A stretch of DNA of 64,000 bases from Chryseobacterium oranimense (GTDB lineage: Bacteria > Bacteroidota > Bacteroidia > Flavobacteriales > Weeksellaceae). Every line of letters begins with the position of its first letter. The first letter of the stretch is position 1. The position numbers and the translations under genes were made by a program. Of this stretch, positions 58,400 to 64,000 are shown piece by piece. The notes under the pieces are model-generated. The model was not told where the DNA came from. It made no database searches and saw only the letters and a list, made by a program, of their open reading frames with translations. Location of the stretch: the NCBI RefSeq assembly GCF_025244725.1, contig NZ_CP104203.1, positions 1,302,001 to 1,366,000 of the forward strand, given 5' to 3'.

Positions 58400-58482
58400 G
58401 ATATTGATTATTAGTGAATCTGCTTATATCAATGATGCTTTGTTTAAGCAAAAATGCTGACAAAAACGACCTTTTTCTTTTA

Positions 58483-58567
58483 TGTCATTGCGAGCGTAGC
58501 GAAGCAATCTCAAACACTTCCTTACATCAAGCAAGTAAAAGATTGCTTCGCTACGCTCGCAATGACA
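58483..58567. repeat. Perfect 28-bp-arm palindromic repeat
   Basis: Two 28-bp arms (58483-58510 and 58540-58567) are exact reverse complements around a 29-nt loop. They begin TGTCATTGCGAGCGTAGC. Words of this kind (GTCATTGCGAGC...) recur as dispersed palindromes in many bacterial genomes. Here the repeat lies between the divergent-facing SatD operon and the 3' end of the T9SS endonuclease gene and may end its transcript. Confidence 0.85.
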
Positions 58568-58578
58568 GGTTGGTCTGT

Positions 58579-60441
58579 TTATTTCTTGATAAACTGATAG
58601 GCTTTATCATCAAGCTTCAGGAGATATACGCCAGATGAAAGATTTTGTACCGAAATATTCTGCTTATTTTTAAAAGGATTCTGCTCCGAATACATCAGCT
58701 TTCCTGAGAGGTCTAAAATCTGAGCTGATTTTACACTTTCAGCCTTACCACTCACAAAAATATTGTCATAGGTCGGATTAGGGTAAATTTTAATATCATT
58801 TCCTGCTAAAATAATATCTGAAGCAGAAAGAGTTCCTAAATTCTGACAGTAATTAGCTCCGTACGAATCCCATTCCCCAATATTAAATGTTGCATTAGGC
58901 TGTGTAACGGTATTTTTTCTGTAAAGGGAAACATCTCCATATGAATTGCTGACAAACTTGCTTCCTACAGCATCCACCGTCGCTGACTTATAGATTAGCT
59001 CTACGTACTGGGTTCCTGAAAAAGTCAAGGCATCACCCGCTGTAAGGAATCGTGCATCATTATTGGTGTAACATGATAAGGCAGATTTAGGATTCAGGAC
59101 TACGAAGGTCTCATTGTTAGGTACTTTTCCTTCAAGTTCAAAACTGTTTCCGAAATAATAAGAATCAGACGTGCTGTTGTAGTATTGTACCCGTATACTG
59201 TAGTTGTTTAAATCTACTTCATGGCCTGTCTTGTTTACAATTTCCAAAGCCTTGTTGTTACCTGTTCCTTCAATATATTTAACGATAAAAAGGTCCTTTG
59301 AATTTGTATCTGCCGCCAATGTGGATATCGTAACTGTATTACTGTCGGGAGACTGCAGGTATCCCAGATCATATGCTCTCACTGTATACGAATAAGAGGT
59401 GGAAGGTGCCAGATGATCAATAACTACAGATGTAGATTTTGTTGTAGTTAAAAAAGTCCCATTCTGGTAAATATTATAACCTATAACATCTGAACTTGTG
59501 CTTGGCGCCCATACTAAATTGGTATAATAAGCTCCGGATTGGGTAGAATTTAAGTTTAAAGGAGCTTGTGGTGCTACTGCATCAGGTGTCTGCACCCAGA
59601 TAGCATTCACCCATTGAGGGTTATCAATAAAAGGGTTCCTGTTTCTCTGAATGGCATATATGGCATTATTCCGGTCAATTTCCCTTTGAGATACAGGATC
59701 CTGAAGGTGCCACTGCAGAAGCATCGAAATATAGGCCGGATCAAAAGCTCTTTCCGCGGTTCCATCAAGAGGAGACCGGTCTATTGCAGGATTAATATTC
59801 GTGGAGTAATTGAAAGAGGGCAATTTACCTTCATATCTTACCGCAAAATAGAGCAGCATTCTCGCGATATCTCCCTTAAATTCATTGATAGGCTCATAAA
59901 CCCTGTTCGTATAAACATAATTAGGAATAGCACTGTTGGCAATTTTAGATGAGTTTGTGAAAGTATAATGAACTGTGGAATTCCCAACACCGTAAGGATA
60001 ATTATTTCTAAGCTGATTGATTCTGGCATCTGTAGGAATCACAAAATGCAGATCAGAATACATGGGATAATCACTGTTAAAAGTACTCTGGGGAACAGCA
60101 TGTTCCCTGTTGAAACCCAGTCCTTCAGCTCCTGAAGTACTTATTAAATTAGCCGATGTATATTCATAAGCATCAGCCCCGGCAGGAATTTCCGAATAAA
60201 CATCAAGTAATATGGTCGTATTACCCGGCCCATGATCATAATATCTATCTAAATCCGTCTGATTATAAAAATTAGGCAGATCACCGTAATGCCAGTTCAC
60301 GTTCTTTTCTGAAATAATATCATGCAGTTTTGATTTCAGCGCATAGCCTGTAAGTCCCGTCGTTCCGTCATAGTATCCTGCGGGAGCTTGAGCTGAAACA
60401 AATGATGCAATTAAAATAATAGGCAGTAAAAATTTTTTCAT
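58579..60441 (-). CDS. T9SS-secreted endonuclease I with FN3 and lamin-tail domains
   Basis: A 620-residue secreted nuclease. It has a signal peptide (residues 1-18), an endonuclease I domain to about 290 (GLGFNREHAVPQSTF, then SDLHFVIPTDARINQLRNNYPYG), a fibronectin type III domain (about 292-375), a lamin-tail-like domain (about 380-520) and a type A T9SS sorting domain (IKIYPNPTYDNIFVSG ... GVYLLKLDDKAYQFIKK). It is exported by type IX secretion and degrades nucleic acid outside the cell, probably for nutrients. Monocistronic. Confidence 0.9.
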   Translation of the reverse strand: MKKFLLPIILIASFVSAQAPAGYYDGTTGLTGYALKSKLHDIISEKNVNWHYGDLPNFYNQTDLDRYYDHGPGNTTILLDVYSEIPAGADAYEYTSANLISTSGAEGLGFNREHAVPQSTFNSDYPMYSDLHFVIPTDARINQLRNNYPYGVGNSTVHYTFTNSSKIANSAIPNYVYTNRVYEPINEFKGDIARMLLYFAVRYEGKLPSFNYSTNINPAIDRSPLDGTAERAFDPAYISMLLQWHLQDPVSQREIDRNNAIYAIQRNRNPFIDNPQWVNAIWVQTPDAVAPQAPLNLNSTQSGAYYTNLVWAPSTSSDVIGYNIYQNGTFLTTTKSTSVVIDHLAPSTSYSYTVRAYDLGYLQSPDSNTVTISTLAADTNSKDLFIVKYIEGTGNNKALEIVNKTGHEVDLNNYSIRVQYYNSTSDSYYFGNSFELEGKVPNNETFVVLNPKSALSCYTNNDARFLTAGDALTFSGTQYVELIYKSATVDAVGSKFVSNSYGDVSLYRKNTVTQPNATFNIGEWDSYGANYCQNLGTLSASDIILAGNDIKIYPNPTYDNIFVSGKAESVKSAQILDLSGKLMYSEQNPFKNKQNISVQNLSSGVYLLKLDDKAYQFIKK

Positions 60442-60583
60442 TCCTTAAAAATTGGGTGGCTAAAATAGTAAATTAAAACACTTAAAGTTCTGAAATTTTT
60501 ATTAAAAAATCATTAATTATTAAAATATAAAAAATTGATTATTAAAATCTTGCGTAATTGACACCATAAGCTGAATAATTATT

Positions 60584-60613
60584 TTTGGCTTTCCATCAAT
60601 TTAATTATCTTTG
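60584..60613 (+). promoter_or_regulatory. Promoter of the acyl-CoA dehydrogenase operon
   Basis: TTTG (60584-60587) and TATCTTTG (60606-60613) are 18 bp apart, a full Bacteroidetes -33/-7 promoter. Transcription would start around 60620, about 15 bp before the ATG at 60635. Confidence 0.75.
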
Positions 60614-60634
60614 GGAACTAACTATTTTATCTAT

Positions 60635-61774
60635 ATGAACACAGAGACTATTGACAACATTAAAATGATAGCGGAAACAGCAAGAGAATTTGCTGAAAAA
60701 AACATCAGACCGAATATTATGGAGTGGGACGAAAGCCAGACGTTTCCAAAAGACCTTTTTCACCAGCTTGGAGAAATGGGATTTATGGGAATTGTAGTTC
60801 CTGAGCAGTACGGAGGTTCCGGTTTAGGCTATCATGAATATGTTACTATTCTGGACGAAATATCTCAGGTAGATCCGTCTATTGGTCTTTCTGTAGCTGC
60901 ACACAACTCACTGTGCACCAACCATATTTACGAGTTTGGAAATGAAGATCAGAGAAATAAATGGCTTCCGCAGCTTGCTTCAGGAAAAGTGATCGGAGCA
61001 TGGGGGCTTACAGAGCACAATACAGGTTCCGATTCAGGAGGTATGTCTACCACTGCCGTAAAAGATGGTGACGAATGGATCATCAACGGGGCTAAAAACT
61101 TCATTACTCATGCTATTTCAGGAGATATTGCTGTGGTAATGACAAGAACAGGCGAAATAGGGGCCAAAAATAATTCCACTGCTTTCGTTTTGGAAAAAGG
61201 AATGCCAGGCTTTACTTCGGGAAAGAAAGAAAACAAACTGGGAATGCGTGCTTCTGAAACTGCTGAACTTATTTTCGATAATGTTCGTGTACCGGATTCA
61301 CACCGTTTAGGAGAAGTGGGAGAAGGTTTCAAGCAGGCAATGAAAATTCTTGACGGAGGTAGAATTTCTATCGCAGCTTTAAGTTTAGGTACTGCAAGAG
61401 GAGCTTATAAGGCTGCTTTAAAATACGCTAAGGAAAGACACCAGTTCGGAAAAGCAATCGCTGAATTCCAGGCGATCAACTTTATGCTTGCCGATATGGC
61501 CACTGAAATTGATGCCGCTGAACTTCTGATCCAGAGAGCTTCAACCCTGAAGAATGCCAAACAAAAAATGACTAAAGAAGGGGCAATGGCAAAATTGTAC
61601 GCTTCTGAAGCATGTGTAAGAATTTCTAACAACGCTGTTCAGATCTTCGGAGGTTACGGATATACTAAAGACTTCCCTGCTGAGAAATTTTACAGAGATT
61701 CCAAATTATGTACGATCGGTGAAGGAACTTCAGAGATCCAGAGACTGGTAATAGGAAGAGACATTACAAAATAA
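60635..61774 (+). CDS. Acyl-CoA dehydrogenase
   Basis: A 379-residue FAD-dependent acyl-CoA dehydrogenase for the first step of fatty-acid or branched-chain acyl-CoA oxidation. Signatures are GAWGLTEHNTGSDSGGMSTTA (FAD/substrate loop), KNFITHA, KLGMRASETAELIFDNVRVPD and the C-terminal QIFGGYGYTKDFPAEKFYRDSKLCTIGEGTSEIQRLVIGR; the Glu in GEGT is the catalytic base. The ATG at 60635 (MNTETIDN) gives the usual N terminus. A DinB gene follows after 17 bp. Confidence 0.94.
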   Translation: MNTETIDNIKMIAETAREFAEKNIRPNIMEWDESQTFPKDLFHQLGEMGFMGIVVPEQYGGSGLGYHEYVTILDEISQVDPSIGLSVAAHNSLCTNHIYEFGNEDQRNKWLPQLASGKVIGAWGLTEHNTGSDSGGMSTTAVKDGDEWIINGAKNFITHAISGDIAVVMTRTGEIGAKNNSTAFVLEKGMPGFTSGKKENKLGMRASETAELIFDNVRVPDSHRLGEVGEGFKQAMKILDGGRISIAALSLGTARGAYKAALKYAKERHQFGKAIAEFQAINFMLADMATEIDAAELLIQRASTLKNAKQKMTKEGAMAKLYASEACVRISNNAVQIFGGYGYTKDFPAEKFYRDSKLCTIGEGTSEIQRLVIGRDITK

Positions 61775-61791
61775 TTCAAATAGATACACAA

Positions 61792-62289
61792 ATGATTAAA
61801 CAAGCCCTCTTAGGTGAATTTCTGTATGAAGCAGAAAGCACAAGAAAACTTTTAAAAGCAATCCCGGATAATGCTTTAAACTGGAAACCCTCTGAAAAAA
61901 ACTGGACTACCGGACAATTAGCCTCTCATATTGCAGAAGTGTATAACTGGTACGAAGCGACTTTCAATCAGGATGTTTTCGATATGGGAACATACCAGTA
62001 TGATAAAGGAGACATTTCCAAAGCTGAAAATATTGTAGCAAAATTTGAAGAAAATGTGGCTAAAGCACACAAAGTTTTAGAGAATTCAAATGAAGGCAAC
62101 TATTTTAACGAATGGAAAATGGAAATGGCTGGAAATCCACTTTTCCCTCCTATGCCGAAGATTCAGGTGATCCGTTCTTTTTTATACAATCATTTATACC
62201 ACCACAGAGGTGAACTGATTGTTTATCTTAGAGCAACAGGAAATACAGTACCTGGTTTATACGGACCTACTGCTGACGACCAGATGTAA
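61792..62289 (+). CDS. DinB-family protein
   Basis: A 165-residue DinB-superfamily protein. NWTTGQLASHIAEVYNWYEATF holds the first metal His, and FLYNHLYHHRGELIVYLRATG holds the other two. It is a likely metal-dependent thiol or glutathione/bacillithiol-type transferase. It is translated from the acyl-CoA dehydrogenase operon and ends at a strong terminator. It is a distant relative of the YfiT and DUF1569 proteins at 41-42 kb. Confidence 0.85.
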   Translation: MIKQALLGEFLYEAESTRKLLKAIPDNALNWKPSEKNWTTGQLASHIAEVYNWYEATFNQDVFDMGTYQYDKGDISKAENIVAKFEENVAKAHKVLENSNEGNYFNEWKMEMAGNPLFPPMPKIQVIRSFLYNHLYHHRGELIVYLRATGNTVPGLYGPTADDQM

Positions 62290-62313
62290 TTTAGACTTAT
62301 ATTAAAATAAGTG

Positions 62314-62350
62314 AATAGCATACGTATTTTGCGTATGCTATTTTCTTTTT
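62314..62350 (+). terminator. Terminator of the acyl-CoA dehydrogenase operon
   Basis: AATAGCATACG (62314-62324) and CGTATGCTATT (62332-62342) form a perfect 11-bp stem with a 7-nt loop, followed by TTCTTTTTTT. Confidence 0.9.
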
Positions 62351-62429
62351 TTGAGATAATACATTTTAAACTATACGCAATGCATCGCATAATATACCGA
62401 ACACATGTTCTAAAAATTTCTTAAATAAT

Positions 62430-62463
62430 TTTGTTTTTCGTAATAATTTTTTTATTAGCTTTG
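62430..62463 (+). promoter_or_regulatory. Promoter of the metallopeptidase gene
   Basis: TTTG (62430-62433) and TAGCTTTG (62456-62463) are 22 bp apart, slightly long but within the Bacteroidetes range. Transcription would begin near 62470, about 23 bp before the ATG. Confidence 0.6.
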
Positions 62464-62492
62464 ATATTCCACAATCAAAAATAAAATTTCAT

Positions 62493-64000
62493 ATGAAAAA
62501 ACAATTATCCATGATTGGGATGCTTCTTATTACAGGCATCTCTTTCGCGCAGACTGACCGTCTCTGGAGTGAAGGTTCAAAAAAAGCACCTTCAAACGTT
62601 TTTGAAAACAAAACCCAAATCAACAATCCGAAAATCTTCAGCTTAGATTTTGAAGGACTGAAAAACGCTCTCGCCAAAGCCCCAAAAAGACTTGCTCCGG
62701 GAGAAAAATCAGAAATCATCATTTCTTTTCCTAATTCTGAAGGAAAGATGGAAAACTTTAAAGTAAGAGAGAATTCAAACTTTGACCCTCAGCTTGCCGC
62801 GAAGTATCCGGACATTAAATCTTACGTAGGCGAAGGCCTTACCGACTCTAATTCAACCGTCTATTTCAGCACTTCTTCACTTGGTCTTTCCTCTATGGAA
62901 ATCTATGGAGATAAATCTGCAGTTTTTATTGAGCCTTACACCAAAGACCTTTCTTCTTATGTAGTATACAGAAAGTCTGACAAGAAGGACGATCTTAATA
63001 AATTCGAATGTACAGTTATCGACGTAGCCCAAAAAGGAGTGTCCAATAACACCCTTGCTGCCAGACCCAATGCAGATGATGCCAAGCTGAGAACATTCAG
63101 GCTTGCTCTTTCAACTACCGGAGAATACACAACGTATTTTGGAGGTACTAAAGCGAATGCTCTTGCCGCCATCAACAATACAATGACTCGCGTAAATGGT
63201 GTTTTTGAAAAAGATTTTGCAGCAAGAATGGTTCTGATTGCCAACAATGATGCTGTAATTTATACCGATGCTTCTACAGACCCTTATTCTGCAGCTTCAG
63301 GAATGAGCAACTGGAACTCACAGCTTCAAAGTACCCTTACTTCCGTAATCGGAGAAGCCAATTATGATATCGGGCATTTATTCGGAGCTTCCGGAGGAGG
63401 CGGAAACGCAGGATGTATCGGTTGTATCTGTACTAACGGTTCAAAAGGAAGCGGATATACTTCACCGGCAGACGCCATTCCTTCAGGAGATAACTTCGAT
63501 ATCGATTATGTTGCCCACGAAATGGGGCACCAATTTGGAGGAAATCACACCTTCTCTATGAATAACGAGGGAACCGGCGCCAATATGGAACCGGGCTCAG
63601 GATCAACCATTATGGGGTATGCAGGGATTACTGCCCAGGATATCCAACCTCATTCCGATGCATTTTTCCATGCGATAAGCATCCAGCAGATTACCAATAA
63701 TATTAAAGCTAAAACATGTCCGGTAAGCACTTCTACAGGAAATGCCATTCCTACAGCCAATGCCGGTCTTGATTATACCATTCCTAAAGGCACTCCTTTC
63801 ATGCTTACAGGAACAGGAACTGATGCTAACGGAGATTCATTAACCTATATCTGGGAGCAGATGGACAACGCATCATCATCCCAAACCGGAGCAAGCTCTG
63901 CAGCAAGTGCTACCAAAGCATCAGGTCCAACTTTCAGATCATGGACTCCTACCACTTCTCCGACAAGATATTTCCCGAGAATGGCATCTATCTTAGCAGG
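62493..64000 (+). CDS. Secreted reprolysin-like metallopeptidase, 5' part
   Basis: The frame starts with a signal peptide (MKKQLSMIGMLLITGISFAQ) and runs to the window end without a stop, so the gene is cut. A propeptide-like region (about 20-190) precedes the protease domain, which has the zinc motif HEMGHQFGGNH (His342, Glu343, His346, His352) and a Met-turn-like IMGYAG. About residue 430 onward (ANAGLDYTIPKGTPFMLTGTGTDANGDSLTYIWEQ) begins a PKD/Ig-like domain. M12B-type T9SS cargo in Chryseobacterium has this layout; the sorting domain would be beyond the window. Confidence 0.9.
   Translation, partial: MKKQLSMIGMLLITGISFAQTDRLWSEGSKKAPSNVFENKTQINNPKIFSLDFEGLKNALAKAPKRLAPGEKSEIIISFPNSEGKMENFKVRENSNFDPQLAAKYPDIKSYVGEGLTDSNSTVYFSTSSLGLSSMEIYGDKSAVFIEPYTKDLSSYVVYRKSDKKDDLNKFECTVIDVAQKGVSNNTLAARPNADDAKLRTFRLALSTTGEYTTYFGGTKANALAAINNTMTRVNGVFEKDFAARMVLIANNDAVIYTDASTDPYSAASGMSNWNSQLQSTLTSVIGEANYDIGHLFGASGGGGNAGCIGCICTNGSKGSGYTSPADAIPSGDNFDIDYVAHEMGHQFGGNHTFSMNNEGTGANMEPGSGSTIMGYAGITAQDIQPHSDAFFHAISIQQITNNIKAKTCPVSTSTGNAIPTANAGLDYTIPKGTPFMLTGTGTDANGDSLTYIWEQMDNASSSQTGASSAASATKASGPTFRSWTPTTSPTRYFPRMASILA

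Noticed and set aside
58414..58638. A 74-codon plus-strand frame across the long palindrome
   Set aside because: Most of it is encoded by the palindromic arms themselves and the product resembles translated repeat DNA seen in many genomes, not a real protein.
1..64000. CRISPR array, tRNA or rRNA genes
   Set aside because: No regularly spaced direct repeats and no cloverleaf or rRNA-like stretches were found on reading both strands; a dedicated search could still find a short RNA gene.

Overview
The window looks like chromosomal DNA of a Flavobacteriia/Weeksellaceae bacterium, most likely Chryseobacterium or a close relative. The evidence is AT-rich DNA with almost no Shine-Dalgarno signal, Bacteroidetes-type promoters (TTTG near -33, TAnnTTTG near -7), several TTG starts, PorT-type beta-barrel proteins, bacillithiol-linked proteins and a type IX secretion (T9SS) sorting domain. 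The genus is inferred from gene content and style; no rRNA or tRNA is present to confirm it. No CRISPR array, insertion-sequence transposase, prophage or replication origin is visible.

Layout. 0-16.9 kb holds small accessory and stress loci, often an enzyme or transporter beside its regulator: a PaiA-like acetyltransferase, an S41 peptidase, a nucleosidase, a FrnE-like oxidoreductase, a hydrolase-MFS operon divergent from an HxlR regulator, an NrtR-type Nudix regulator beside an MBL hydrolase, a CAT-like acetyltransferase, a hydroxyisobutyrate-dehydrogenase-like enzyme, an SDR-GlcG-AraC operon and a TetR-DUF4442 operon. 17.0-22.9 kb is the four-gene ligase-associated DNA repair cassette (exonuclease, ATP-dependent ligase, Lhr-type helicase, PdeM nuclease), with a folded repeat between genes 3 and 4. 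22.9-31 kb has an MFS/TetR pair, a TetR palindrome before a membrane-protein/DUF3817/rhodanese operon, a nitrilase, a PNPOx-like protein and a secreted flavodoxin-RidA fusion divergent from an AraC regulator.

30.8-37.8 kb is an apparent oxidative/general-stress operon (two unknown proteins, KatE catalase, CinA-like, SDR, DUF6766) with two paralogous Crp/Fnr regulators upstream. 37.9-44.3 kb has a DMT transporter/MocR regulator pair, a bacillithiol-linked operon (BstA/YfiT, DUF1569, YtxJ, Crp), and a DEAD-box helicase lying between a decayed copy of the pncA 5' end and pncA itself. 44.5-53 kb has a pseudouridine synthase divergent from aroB, three PorT-like beta-barrel proteins preceded by sigma-54-like GG-N10-GC elements, and an SDR/MBL/AraC operon carrying a truncated Rossmann fragment.

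53-64 kb has a GDPD, purF and purC separated by an S23/IVP-type four-helix-bundle gene flanked by 19-bp inverted repeats, a DUF3307/SatD pair behind tandem operator-like repeats, a 28-bp-arm palindromic repeat, a T9SS-secreted endonuclease I, an acyl-CoA dehydrogenase/DinB operon, and the 5' part of a secreted reprolysin-like metallopeptidase cut by the window end.

The most unusual observations are the inverted-repeat-bounded IVP gene in the purine locus, the pncA-derived direct repeat around the helicase, the shared sigma-54-like elements before the three barrel genes, the SatD tandem operators with a possibly leaderless mRNA, and the exported flavodoxin-RidA fusion.
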